A stretch of DNA of 64,000 nt from Utricularia gibba (Eukaryota > Streptophyta > Magnoliopsida > Lamiales > Lentibulariaceae): positions 1,922,001 to 1,986,000 of the forward strand of contig CM007990.1 in NCBI GenBank assembly GCA_002189035.1, read 5' to 3'. Under the pieces are notes generated by a model. It saw nothing but the letters and a program-made list of their open reading frames with translations, did not search any database and was not told where the DNA came from. Shown here one piece after another: positions 13,245 to 25,023 of the stretch (position 1 is its first letter; every line of letters starts with the position of its first letter). The position numbers and the translations under genes are program-made.

Positions 13245-14154
13245 CTAGGTCAAACTGTTTTCGGTTCCAGCTGAAGCAGCCCGAAAGCGAATGAATGAAA
13301 ATGCCGCAGCTTTGCTCTCTTCCCATTCCTGGAATAGATTCATTCGGCCACCAAACAGGATCCTGGAGTTGCTGACTGTCTTACTCTTACTCTTATCATA
13401 CTCCTCATCCCTAAAAATGAAGGGCATGACATTTTCGAGGTCAATAGCCATGCCACATCATATAACAGAAATTGCATGCACACATAATTTGCTTCTCTAG
13501 AACATCATTGTTTAAGATGGCTGAGTGCCTTCTATAGTTCGCCGGTTTAAGATGGGTGGTGGTAAAGCCTAGGCTAGGCATCATCCATATCCAGTGATGG
13601 GTAAAATGAATGGAACCTTAGCATAACACGAAAAGAATGTGCATTGTGGCAACTAATCATTCATCCCCCGCGCAGCCAATGTAGATGGGCTCATCTTTCT
13701 GTGCTTGTGTTTCTGCTGATCAGCGTCGTCCCATGTTGGAAATGAGACCAATTATGCAGCAATCAAAACCACAAAACACACATGTCAGTAGCGTATGCAG
13801 AATTCACAAGGAAAAAGACTTACTGCGTGTCCTGTTTAATTCTTGGGTCAGCCTACTCATAACATCGACTTACATGATTTTCTCCGAGGCTCATCATGCA
13901 TTTGAGAATCACACAATGATGGTAGAGATGGTGACCTTCCAATTTCCATCTGTAACCGTGGAGGAATCATCACTGCTTCCTGCTCTGAATTTCAGACTAC
14001 AAGATTCGCTTTGTGGGGGAGAGCGGTCACCTGTCAAGGTCACATTACGATCTACACCAACAGACGTGCAATGTATGTGGTTTCCATAAGGAGCAGAATC
14101 AACAGGCATTATGAAGGGACACTTTCTAGAAACAGATGCCCCATCTATCCACAT
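13245..14154 (-). other. two unidentified minus-strand open frames, possible remains of one gene
   Basis: 13909-14154 (about 81 codons, containing MPVDSAPYGNHIHCTSVGV and GNWKVTISTI) and 13245-13451 (68 codons, MAIDLENVMPFIFRDEEYD to the stop) are less compositionally biased than the surrounding frames. An in-frame stop lies just before the ATG of the second, and I see no acceptor joining them. I do not recognise either protein. They may be exons of a decayed gene, UTR-like sequence or chance. Confidence 0.2.
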
Positions 14155-14669
14155 GGAGGATGATGCAGGGCATTAGTCGAGGCATTCAAAAGAACAATCG
14201 GAACAGAATAAACTTTCAACTCTCTCATTAAAAACAAGATAGGGTCATAGTCTTTTTTTTTTTATTAAGTGCAATGTCGAGATAAAATGCGTCTTACTTT
14301 GTGTGTAGCTTTAAAATTTCAATTTGGTGAATGAGAAGGACACTCCATTCCCTTTTAGTATTCTGAAATATTTTGATTTTCTACATTAGAGCACCTTATG
14401 GTGAGTGCGATAGACCAAAATGGTAACAATGATCATCATGCCAATGATTTTCTACTCCATTTGGAGCAGTTATTCTAATGACTTATGAACCAACACCAAC
14501 ATCAACCATTCGGCTAACCTCAATCTCTCAGACCCATCTACACGATCTGATGAGAAGGGACCAAGGGGTTTCCATCGATGACATCACCTGATGAAACATA
14601 CTTTCAGTGGTTAAATACACGTCGTGGGATAACAGTATCTAAGTAGCAACTGTACTAAATGCAGATATT
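14155..14669. other. intergenic DNA, nothing recognised
   Basis: No open frame of note and no repeat structure seen by eye. Confidence 0.4.
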
Positions 14670-15350
14670 CTTTTCTATGATGGCTCCCTACGGATGGAAG
14701 TGTTCTTGGAGTGGATTTCTGACACTGATAAATTCTTTGAATATGTGAAACATTCAGAAGATAATGACTTGTTTGAAAGGAGGGGGCTTCGCCTAGGTGG
14801 GAAAGAACCCAATATCGACCAGTAAGAGATGGAAGAGCACCAATATGAACTTGTAGACATGAAACAATTACTCATTGGGGAATTCTAACACCACACCCTC
14901 TTTTAGAAATATCATCAGTGTCACCATGGCTCTCAATTTGTTCAAGAATATATTGTGTAACTATTGTGATTTACATAGAGAAACAATTTATGAAAATTTG
15001 AAAAATTGCTTATTGCTACATATATCCATAGGCTCAACCAAAGCATTAAAGAAAGAATTGGAAGTCAGGTGATTCACGATGTTACTGAAGTCCATAATCT
15101 TGCTTTAAAAGCTGTGGTGGTAGAGAATGAGAGAAAAAAACATGTCAGAAAATCTCCAGTTCTACTAACAATAGTTTTGATTGTAATAAATCTCCAGAAT
15201 GAGTTCAAGGAAAGAAACGTTGGAAAAGAAACTGATGGGAGAGAATAAAAAGAAGAATCCATATGCAAAATGAGGTCGGTAAAATGCCATCTATGTTTCT
15301 AGAGAAGACACAAATTCAACAAATGCTCATAAATGTGAACCTCCAATTGA
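14670..15350 (+). pseudogene. Ty3/gypsy gag remnant
   Basis: A decayed capsid gene. 14673-14811 reads as the gag N-terminal core (YDGSLRMEVFLEWISDTDKF, typical of the DGxLxxxxFLDW motif). 15024-15120 gives the later gag core (NQSIKERIGSQVIHDVTEV, then LALKA). Near 15275-15330 a zinc-knuckle-like CHLCF..H....C follows, with one stop. Frames shift between the pieces. It stands just left of the 15727 LTR and differs from the gag inside that element, so it belongs to another gypsy copy into or beside which the larger element landed. Confidence 0.75.
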
Positions 15351-15726
15351 CGAATCCTTCTATAGGAGCTCATCAAATGAGCATTCTTTTTCAGCCATAA
15401 AAGTCACCAATGGCGTTTTTGGAAATGATTGAAAAACCCCATTGAAGAGATGAAGAAAGATCCCAAGTTGTCAGAACCCATTTTCGGATCGTTTCGAGCT
15501 ATCCTAGGCCACAAAGAGTTTTGGACAAAAACTAATGAATTTCTAAGTACAAAAAAAAAAAATCCAAAAGAAGAAAAACAATGATAAGTACATATAAAGC
15601 AAAAGATGATGAAAATCGATTCTACAAGCATTTTGGTTATTTTACAAACCAAAACTCTATAAATAACTTTATCCTCCTTATTCTGATCCATCCTACACTC
15701 TCATTGAACCACATCTCCATGGGAAG

Positions 15727-17100
15727 TAATCTGGCTCGCGAAAAGTCCCATCCATTAACCCCAATCTACATGTCTCATCTATCTAAGTTTTTGAAGAAGT
15801 AAGTCACACGGTTATGGGATTTTTGACAACTTTTGCTCAGGTTCTTCCTCTCTTTCCATCTAACCTTCACTCTTTACTAGTTGTTAGGAAGGCCTTCAGC
15901 CAACTTGAATTGGGCGCTATTTTCAGGTTGTTCAAGTACATCGGGGTTAATTAAGCATTTAGTCTTCTGCAGAAAATATCTTTGTTAAATATTTCTATCT
16001 AAGAATTATTGATCAAATAACCTTATTTTATGTAGGTATTGACTAAATAACATGCTTTTTTATTATAAATAAAAAATGGTTAATTTTTATTTACGAAAAA
16101 TAATAATATAAAATTCAATATACATGATATATGTATATAAATATATATTTATTGAATTTTATATAACTAATATTTTGATTTACATTCTTATTTATACTAA
16201 AAAAATTATATTTAATTATCTAATTTTAAAAATATAACATAAATATCGATATGAATATTTCGTAATTATCTAAAAAATGTTTCATACTAAATTAATGAAA
16301 AAAAGATATAGAAATATTTATACAAATAATTATACCAAATGCTAATACAAATAAATCACAATCATGTATACGAGTATGGTTTAAGCATAACCTATGCTCA
16401 TATCATATACATATGGGCATTACCGCATGATGGAGGCATAAGGTATAATCATATTATTTTCCACATCCGTGCATATATGATATAGGCATAAGTTATGCTT
16501 TAATTGTGCACGTACACATGGGTGTAGTTTATTATATTAGTATTTAGTATAATGATTTTGTATAAATATTTCTATATCCTTTTATATTACTTTAGAATGA
16601 AACATTTTTTGGATAATTACGAAATATTCATATCGATATTTATGTTATATTTTTAAAATTAGATAATTAAATGTATCTATTTTTAGTATAATAAAATCAA
16701 AATATTAGTTATATAAAATTAATATATATGTATACATATATAATATATTTAATTTATGTTATATTTTTTCATTAATAAAAATTAACTTTTTTATTTATGA
16801 TAAAAGTCAAGCTATTTGGTTAATGCCTACAAAAATAGGGCTATTTAGATGCAAAATTACCTGTAAGAATGTTGTGTGGTTGAATTGTTGATGCAAGTTC
16901 ACTCATTTCCATTTTTGGTCTTGTACTTCTTGGGTGTTTTAGGGATATTTGCTTCTTGAAAATATTTCCCAAGCTTTGTTTTCAAACAAGAATAAATTTT
17001 TGTTTTATTTTCGTTCAATTTGTACTTCTTTGATTGTTCTGCCCAAGAATTCATTTGCGAAGACACGCTTTGTACATTTTGTTACTCATAGCCTGCATCA
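15727..17100 (+). repeat. 5' LTR of the gypsy element, split by a foldback insertion
   Basis: 15727-15940 and 16864-17100 align with the intact 3' LTR at 25024-25469. Shared stretches include GGTTATGGGATTTTTGA, TTCTTCCTCTCTTTCCATCTA-type pyrimidine runs and the common end CCTGCATCA. Removing the insertion leaves about 451 bp against 446 bp in the 3' copy. The first dinucleotide appears to be TA instead of TG. A possible decayed primer site (TTTGGTGCTAGAAGG) starts at 17111. Confidence 0.82.
15941..16863. repeat. 0.9-kb long-terminal-inverted-repeat (foldback) element in the LTR
   Basis: Arms of more than 400 bp pair almost end to end. CATAAATATCGATATGAATA near 16230 is matched in reverse complement near 16625-16645, and ATATAACTAATATTTTGAT near 16162 is matched near 16690. 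A GCATAACCTATGC-type palindromic core lies at 16386-16500. It encodes no protein. Its ends fall where the 5' LTR departs from the 3' LTR, which fixes it as an insertion. Long arms and non-coding content suggest a MULE-derived MITE or foldback element. Confidence 0.82.
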
Positions 17101-17329
17101 TTTTGTTCAATTTGGTGCTAGAAGGAAGACCCTTGAAATTTCAATGGCAGGCATAAGGAGTCAATTGCAAGGCCTCAAGCAAGGAACTAAATCTATTGAA
17201 GAACATACTAAGGATTTCTATCAACTAATGGCTCGAGTTGATTTGCAAGAGACAAAGGAGCAATTATTAGGAAGGTATATTTCTATATTGAGAATACCTA
17301 TTTAGGAAGTATTAAATATGTTTGATCCA

Positions 17330-18717
17330 TGATAACACACGAATTTTCCTTTTTTTATGATACGAGAATTGTAACTTTTTTATTATATTTTAAGTATTTA
17401 TTTCATTATTTTAAATGTTTTTTTCAAATTTAGGAATAAATATAATTTTGTGTGCATATGGGCTAAATCCTTTGATTTAGTCCATTTTATTTTATTAACT
17501 CTTTTTTAGCATAGCAGCAAGGTCTTAAAATCAGGTAAGAGCAAGATATAAATTTCGTGTAGCAATTATTTAGCAAGAGACAACATAAAAAAAGAGGGAC
17601 AATGAGTATAACTTTTATTGCAGTAGTCTGTAGGTTCAGACCAAAAATAGTATGAGTGTCAAGAACATTACCCACATTGGAAAAATAGAGAGTAAGATAT
17701 TTTTTGAGGAGAGAGAAACCGAAAGAGGAGAGCTTCATTAGAAGCTTTTCGAGAGGCTTCAACAAAATGAACCATAAGCAAGAAGAAGATGCTTTTTCAG
17801 AAGAAAAGTCTCCAATGTGAAGAACAAATATCAAAACCAGTTCAACACTACTGTTCCGGATTGTGAATAGTAGCAGACGGGAAACAGAACCATTTTACTT
17901 AGTTTTTAAATTTCTAGATATTTAGTCCTTGTGATTGATTATCTTACGAAATTTATGTTATTTTCGTTACTTTATCTAATTGATATTGTGCATTACCTAT
18001 CACTTATGAGTAGTTAGACTTTAGGAATGCCTTAAGGTGTAAAATAATGATATGGTTTAGGATGGCTAAGTAATTTATGATTTTGTACATTAGCTTTCAT
18101 TTCTATCATTTCTGGAGTAAACCCAAGGGAGGGAATGAGTAGCATTGCAACTCAAACGCTTGATTTAGAAGTAAACCAACAAATTAAAATGAGGATAGTA
18201 TGTATTAGTCTTTGATAGAACCAATAGAGTCAGATAGACTTAGTTTTGTATATATTGCACATGAGTAGATCTAATTATGGAATGGATGATGATATTAGGA
18301 GATATCTTAACCAAAAACATGAGAAATAACTTAGATAGACTTAGCTTCTTTGGAGTTTTGCATATAGAAATATTGTAGATTACATTAAGTACTTTTGTAC
18401 TATATTACCTAGACCACTTGAGGCATCATAGTATTACATTGTGTATAAAATCTATATTTGTTACTTTCTGCATTGTGATTCGATTTTATTTACTGAATTT
18501 GCATACCGTTGTTAGTTTGAGTTTAAACTAAGAGCAACATTTATTCTATGATCTTGCATTTGAGAAAACACACAGCAAGCACTTGCTTCTTGATCGACCT
18601 CAAAATTCCACTTTATATCTTGTATTTATTTTATATTTCATAAAAATTAAGGCTTATAAATTTATATAATACGAAAATTCTATTTTTACAACAACATTAG
18701 AAAATTTTCGTTTATCA
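17330..18717 (+). mobile_element. solo LTR A (1388 bp) in gag
   Basis: It starts TGATAACACACGAATTTTCC and ends GAAAATTTTCGTTTATCA, so its termini are imperfect inverted repeats of LTR type (TG..CA). Flanking 5-mers are ATCCA (17325-17329) and ATCTA (18718-18722). gag reading stops before it and resumes after it. No primer site, polypurine tract or coding region was found inside, hence solo LTR rather than a full element. GATCGACC near the right end suggests + orientation. Confidence 0.8.
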
Positions 18718-18836
18718 ATCTACTTCTAGTATTTGAAGCATATCAAACAGCACTCATGATTGAGAAGCAAGGCAAGCATACATTGATGACTATGGGAAGC
18801 TCTAGTTCCACCACCTCTAAAAAACCACAATCCACT

Positions 18837-20185
18837 TGATGTGTGTCATTTCCACAACAAATTTTAATATTTTTAAAACTCGTAAAACACCAAAGCGTAG
18901 TACGGGTGTCGAACACAGGGAATTGTTTTTGAGTGAAAGGTGAGGCACCCCGAATACAACTGTCACGATTTGTAAACGGTTTTGAAGGTAAAAGGTGCGA
19001 GAAACGTTGATGATGAAGCTTGAGTAAAGGAAAGAGAGGGGTTTTGAGCAAACAACTAAAATGAACGTAAGCGATGAACCTTAAATAAAGTAAATGTTCC
19101 TGGGTTTGGAATCCTGTCCAGCTATGTTCGTCGTGTCTTCACTCTTCTCTGGTCCTCTCGAGTACTCAGTTATAGGAGTAAGGAATTGCCTACCCTCCCT
19201 TACACTCTCTTGCAAGAAGGCACGGGAATAGCCCGATGTTACTCCCCTTGGACGAACGTGAGAATAAGAGGTCCAGCCAGCGTATCCTCATGGCCGAATT
19301 GCGCGCGTGTGCCCGAGTATTGCCAATGACCCAATGAGTCCAGATACGAGGTCACTACCTGTCCATTGATCCTGAGGTACGGCCACAGACAAAACGTTGT
19401 TTTCCTCTTGCCAAAAGGGCTCGAGTTGGTGCTTTCCACTTTGCTCCTCTCCAAAATCCGCGGGTAGTGATCAGCTAACCATGAATCTTGAATAAGAGGA
19501 CTGTTACAGAAAGACTGCAACATAGTCGCGCGAAGACATACGAAACCTATTCGAATTCAGAGAAAATGTGAAGATAAGCTAACGATACATAGATTTGGGG
19601 GTGTTCCAACCCAAAAACGTAAGTTTCTAGCTGCGAACGGCCATACAAACTAAAGGAAACGCAAACAAGGTTCTAGAGAGAAGCTAGAGGAAAAATCCTC
19701 TAGAGAGAGAAAACAAAAGGGAAAACTAAACTGAAGTTAAAACTAAACTTGTCTGAACATAACTGAACTTCATTGAGAGTATGAGCTTTCATGTCCTTGT
19801 GATTCTGCTGAACTTGGGATGACTTGCAAGCAACGTCTGACACTAGTACGCTAATGATGCCGCCTGTTAGAAACTCTCGTGTTCCGCACGTCAAGGCTCA
19901 TGATTAGGGGTCTGCAGTCTTCCGAAAATCAAGGGAATGTCGGTTCGGGAAAATCCAATTTGTCGCCATCTGATACCCTCTTTCTCTCACTTCCTGCCAC
20001 GTGTGTGCCTCTAGAAAAACTCAATTAAAACCATTAAAATTAATAGATAAAATACAAGATTTAAGATAATTACCCTAAACTAGATAAAAACCTAAATCTC
20101 ATATTATAGACTCTTAATTAGACAGTCCTAATCATAATTAAGCATAAAAACAACCTAAGAATTAGTAATAAAATGACACTTAACA
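18837..20185 (-). mobile_element. solo LTR B (1349 bp) in gag
   Basis: It starts TGATGTGTGTCATTT and ends AAATGACACTTAACA, inverted repeats of each other with TG..CA termini. Flanking 5-mers are CCACT (18832-18836) and CCACC (20186-20190). The motif GTGTCGAACACAGGGA at 18907 is the complement of the TTCGACAC/GGATTCGACCC-type box often seen near the 3' end of plant gypsy LTRs, so the copy is read as minus. No coding region is present. Confidence 0.8.
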
Positions 20186-20399
20186 CCACCTCTTCAAACT
20201 TGACTCCATATCCTCATGTCTCTAACTCAATAGCAACCAAGAAGGCTGTCTATTCCCTAAAATGCTTCATTTGTGAAGAGTTAGATCATAGGCAAGCAAG
20301 TTGTTTATGAATACTTTTGCTAAAAATACCAACCTTCAAGAAGAAGAAGTCAAGGGAGATGTGGGATCCTCCTGTGGCCAGGTGTTTTTGTTTGGCTCC

Positions 20400-20820
20400 A
20401 ATGACAGAGGATTTAGATAGATGGTTGTGAAAGAATATTTTTCAGACCATTTTTGCGGTGAAAGGAAAGATATGTATAAACTTGTTATTGATGGGGGAAG
20501 CTGTGGTAATTTTATATCTAAAGAAGTAGTGACTAAATTAACATTGGAGACGAGAGTCCTTAACAAGCCATATCAACTCACTTGGTTGGACAAGGAAAAT
20601 TGTTGAGTGAGTAAGCGATCTTTAGTGAACTTTTTCATGGGAAATGTATATAAAGATGAACTTTGGTGTGTTGTGGTAGTTATGGATGCATGTCATATCC
20701 TCCTCAGATGCCCCTTACAATATGATCAAGAGACTATTCATTGTGAAAAAAAGAATACTTATACATTTGTCTTCAAGGGAACTAAGATTGTTCCTATTCC
20801 TAACCAATCTCCCAAATAGG
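20400..20820 (+). pseudogene. gypsy aspartic protease domain
   Basis: Readable with one in-frame stop at 20604. The core is LVIDGGSCGNFISKEVV (the usual active-site triad replaced by DGGS, normal in many plant gypsy proteases), then KPYQLTWLDK, and after the stop GNVYKDELWCVVV and MDACHILLRCPLQYD, the conserved end of this domain. Confidence 0.85.
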
Positions 20821-21137
20821 ATGCTCAAGTTGCGATCAATATGTTTACTTGTGCTCAACTCCATCATAAATTACAAGCTAAAGTTGTTTTTCTTGTAGTA
20901 GGGAAAGATTTATCAGAGACGATGATGGTTTTGACACTTGAGGCTCACGAGCTTGTCAAAGACTTCAATGTCATCTTTCCAGAAGAGTTGCTAGAGGGGC
21001 TGTCACCACTATGAGATATCAAACACAAGATCAATTTGAAGCATGGTGCAGATCTCCCAAACAAACCCCATAATAGGATAAGCTCAAGCGAACATCTTGA
21101 ATTAAGATGTCAAGTGGAGAATCTTTTGAGAAAGGTA

Positions 21138-21468
21138 CTTTATCCAAATGCACTAGAACCCAAGGTCATAGGAATGCTTAGAAAAACAATAGCAAACAAA
21201 CACATAAATTAGGACACACGACAATGCTACCACAATGGCTACTGTAAGTACACTTCAACTGCTGATCACATAGCCTCAAAACAAGAGAGCAAATCAATGG
21301 AAGTACTCTTCCTTGATCCCTCTATCAGGATACTCAAAAGAAGGAGAAATACTAAATTCTCAAAAGCAAGAAAAGACCGCCTATTCCATGTGCTTCTTTA
21401 GGTTACATCAATTTCCATGGGCTTCATTTTTGGGCTGGTTCCAGAACCATGGCCCATATCATTCTCAC
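21138..21468. other. unidentified ~330-bp segment inside the reverse transcriptase
   Basis: Reverse-transcriptase reading stops near 21137 and resumes near 21470. The intervening DNA codes for no recognisable part of the domain and lacks obvious inverted termini or a target duplication. It may be another small insertion or replacement DNA from a repair event. Confidence 0.5.
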
Positions 21469-21496
21469 AAATTTTGGTGCCAAAAAAGGAGGGTAT

Positions 21497-22715
21497 TGAT
21501 GAGCGTTGGAATGAGTTACTAAATGTCGTAGTTTAGCACATTCAACGCATCAAAAGAAATTTATAAACTTAGTTATTCTACTAAACAAATCAATTGAATT
21601 AATGTAGTGTGACAAGTAAGGGTCGAATCCACATGGAATGGTTGTAATTTCTTGAAGTTCATTGCATTTACTGAAAACAGGGGGGTTTTCTGGGTTTAAT
21701 TCTAACGTGGTAAGATCTAAAATAATAGTAGTTGGAATAAACGAGTTGCAGGGGTGAAAAGGGATTAAAATTAACGTGAAGGTGCAGAAAACATAAAATA
21801 AAAGTAATTTGGCTGTGTTTTACACCAAGGTCTGGCTCTTGTGTCACTCAAGAGAGCCCATAGGCTTAAACCCAGCTTTGGAATGCTTAAAAACAAAGAA
21901 ATAGTTTGCAGAAACAGAGCATGGCTCGCAGGAACAGTAAAAGCGCATTAAACTTAAAGGCAAACATGATATGCTTAATCAAGAACATGGTTAAACGCAG
22001 AAATAAGGTCTACAGAGGATTTATCATTCACAACAAGGTGCAAGAACATAATAGAAAGCATGTAAACGTTGAAGGAAACAGCAGTTAGTTGTCAACGAAA
22101 TAGAAGTGCAGAAAATAGAAAATGAAGTGTCTAGCGGTTGCTCTCAGCTATAGATCTGCTGGAAATCAAGTTTCTGGGCGGAAAGACGGTGTAAACTCGT
22201 AGATCTGGAGGTTACCGAAGATGTTCGCCGGAGAAACGAAGTTCTCCTTGCTCCCGCTCGCTCCTGTTCGCTTTCTGTGCACTCTGCGTGCACAGTGTAA
22301 TCTTTTTTCTCTCTCCCTTCCTTTTTCCCTTTTGCTTCTCAAAAGTAAGGGCAGCTTGGTCTTTTCCTCAAGCTTCTAGAAGGGAGATCCTTGCTCCATA
22401 TCTTATCTCTTCAGAAGGACGGCTACTTTCGGCGGAAAATGGCTTTTGCACAGCTTTTCTATCTCTTCTGACTCGTCAACGCGGAAAGTGCGCTGCTACA
22501 GTACTAGCTCTTACCCTAGTAAGACTTAAAACACAGACTAGACGAAATATTAGAATTTTCGGCTCAATTGTTGCCAATTGAGCCTGTTTTCACAATAAAC
22601 ATATCTCAACAGTCTAAATATGCAAAAGAAGACATTTTAGCACCCTAAGCAACATTTAACCCTACAAAACACACTTAAAAACATATATAAAAACACAATT
22701 AAAACGGTGTTATCA
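21497..22715 (-). mobile_element. solo LTR C (1219 bp) in the reverse transcriptase
   Basis: It starts TGATGAGCGTTGG and ends AACGGTGTTATCA (LTR-type TG..CA). Flanking 5-mers are GGTAT (21492-21496) and AGTAT (22716-22720), and the codon series on either side joins without a frame change if one copy is ignored. AGGGTCGAATCCACATGGA at 21617 is the complement of a GGATTCGACCCT box, so the LTR is read as minus. The complement of the right end, TGATAACACC, resembles the start of solo LTR A. No coding region is present. Confidence 0.82.
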
Positions 22716-23279
22716 AGTATTTGGCATATGTGTGTGGATACCAAAGTCATTAACAAGATGATTGTTCATTATCATTATCCTATCTCTCGGTTGGATGATT
22801 TGTTAGATCAAATTTTTGGAGCAAAAATCTTTACTAAATTGATCTGAAAAGTGGCTATAACCATATCCGTATTCAGCCTAGAGATGAGAGGAAGATAGTG
22901 TTTCAAACTCAAGAGGGGTTATTCGAATGGCTTGTGATGCTTTTTGGTTTGATCAATGCATCAAGTACATTTATGCGAGTGATGAATCAGCTCCTTCAAC
23001 CTTTTATTGGGCGATGCTTAATTGTTTGTTTGGATGATATCATTATCTATAGTCCTAAGTCCTAATAAGGATACTCACATGCAAAATTTTCAAGAGGTCC
23101 TAACACCGTCGCAACGAGAACAATTCTATGCAGCTTGTAGCAAATGTCTATTCTTTGTGTCGAGAGTGTCATTACTTGGCTATATTATCTCAAATCAAAG
23201 ATTAGAGATAGATCTTACCAATGTGGCTATTATACGAGCTTGGTCTCAGCTCACTTCTATTACAAAGGTATGAAATTTT

Positions 23280-25020
23280 CATGAACTAGCATTGTTTTAT
23301 CGATGTTTCATTCCCCAATTTAGCTTTAGGATGGCTCCATTGATGGAGTGCCTCAAAAGAGTAGCTTTTGAGTGCACTTATAAAACTGAGGATGCTTTCA
23401 ATGGTATCAAGAAAGTATTGACGACACTGCCCATACTTGTTCTATCTAAATTTTTGAAGCTCTTTGAATTGCATTGTGATGCCTTTGAGATGAGAGTAGA
23501 GGTAGTATTAAGTCAAGGTAGCCATACTGCCGCTTATTTTAGTGAAAAGCTTGTTGTTAGTAAGTTGAATTATAACACTTATGAGAGGAAATGATATGCT
23601 CTTATCAAAGCCATAAAGTATTGGATACACTATTTGTTTAATCAAGACTTTGTTTTATGGATGAATCATAATTCACTATGACATTTACAAACATAGAAAA
23701 AAAAATTCAACTTGACATGCTAAGTGTATCTCTTTTTTTCAATCTCACTTTTACTATTAAACATAAGACAAGCCCATCTAATAGAGTGGTTGATATTTTA
23801 AATTGTCGGAGGGCTTGTTTGAGTACCTTTCAAGTACAAGTTGTGGGTTATGAGGAGCTTTCATAGCTCTACTTTATTGATCGTTTTTTCACACTGATTG
23901 TTAAATATCTGGAAGAAGGATAGTCTGATTTGAATGCTTTACAAGATGGCTTTCTTTTCAAGGGCACATCCTTGTACATTCTTAAGTCTAGCCTTCGATT
24001 AAAGTTAATTCAAGATATCTATCATAAAGGGCATATGGGATGAGATCGCACTCTAAAATTACTACAAGAATCATATTTTTGACCCCATCAGGTGCGAGTG
24101 GTTTCTCGATTTATTGAACAATGTCAGGTATGTCAATGCTCTAAAGAAGGTTTTCTAACATTGGATTATATTTTCCCTTACCCATTACCAGAAAATCCTT
24201 GGTGTGATCTTACTATGGATTTCATCCTAGGATCGCCTCAAACACCTTGATGATTTGATTCAATCATAGTAGTTGTAGATTTTTTTTTCCAAGATAGCAC
24301 ACTTTGTTGTATGCAAGAAAACCATTGATATTAGTTTAATTACGCAACTATTTTTTTTTTGTGAGGTTTATTGTTTGCATGGACTTCCCTCCACTATTGT
24401 CAGTGATCAAGATACTTCATTAATCACTCTAGCAAAACTTGTGTATGTTAGTTAATACTACCTTAATTTTAGCACTGCTTATCATCCAAAGACTTATGAC
24501 TAAACTAAAGCCATTAATCAATCATTGAGCAATCTTTTATGCTTCCTAGTTTAGAGCCAACATCTATCATGGGATATTCTTTTGAGCTAGGAAAAATGTG
24601 GTTGCAATCATAGTGTTAATCGAAGTGTAGGGTTCAGTTCCTTTCAAATTGCCTATGCATCTCAATCATGAGCACTCACATCCTTGTCTCCAGTGGTTGA
24701 TGTTCAAAAATTTCATAGCAAGGCTAAAGATTTTGTGAAGTTTTACAACAAATCTACCAACAAGTAAAGGGTTATTTGGAGAATGCTAAGGCCACAACTA
24801 ATATTCATCATCATCTTCAAGAATTTCATGTCATTGACCTCTACCATAACTTGGCAAGCAAAAAAATTGGTTCTTGTGAGACCAAGATTAATTCTAATAC
24901 ATACAAGGTGAAATTATCCCCTAGATTTTCTTACTCCAAATGTCTTCAATGTTCGCCACCTATTTCCTTATTTGGATCCATAGCTACCTATAAATTCAGG
25001 GATGAATTCTTCTACCCTGG
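23280..25020 (+). pseudogene. gypsy RNase H and integrase remnants
   Basis: 23292-23594 gives an RNase H-like reading (MAPLMECLKRVAFEC, FELHCDAFEMRVEVVLSQ, AAYFSEKL, LNYNTYERK). 24020-24150 gives the integrase zinc finger (HKGHMG, then CQVCQCSK). 24190-24420 gives the core (WCDLTMDFILGSP, HGLPSTIVSDQD). 24776-25020 reads as the C-terminal tail up to a worn polypurine-like stretch before 25024. Several stops and frameshifts interrupt it. Confidence 0.82.
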
Positions 25021-25023
25021 AGG

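Larger units (their letters stand above)
17143..20310 (+). pseudogene. gypsy gag of the main element, interrupted twice
   Basis: Three pieces. 17143-17329 gives SQLQGLKQGTKSIEEHTKDF and LMARVDLQETKEQLLGRY, the standard gag core. 18718-18836 continues with YQTALMIEKQ and a Ser/Thr-rich stretch. 20186-20310 ends with a zinc-knuckle-like CFICEELDHRQASC. The gaps are exactly the two solo LTRs. Internal stops are present. Confidence 0.8.
20930..23120 (+). pseudogene. gypsy reverse transcriptase, split by two insertions
   Basis: The N-terminal part at 20960-21137 reads FPEELLEGLSPL, a stop, then DIKHKINLKHGADLPNKPHNR and QVENLLRK. After the gap a short VPKKEG lies at 21477, and the palm domain runs 22716-23060 with PISRLDDLLDQ, a stop, [33 protein letters not shown] and the catalytic box as CLDDIII (usually YVDD or FDDI). 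Then the frame breaks. It is not functional. Confidence 0.85.

Noticed and set aside
15404-15691. 95-codon minus frame left of the gypsy 5' LTR
   Set aside because: Phe/Ser-rich reading opposite decayed gag-linker DNA, driven by A-rich tracts on +; no domain.
17487-17834. 115-codon minus frame inside solo LTR A
   Set aside because: Composition-driven frame in an LTR; no homology, and LTR boundaries explain the segment.
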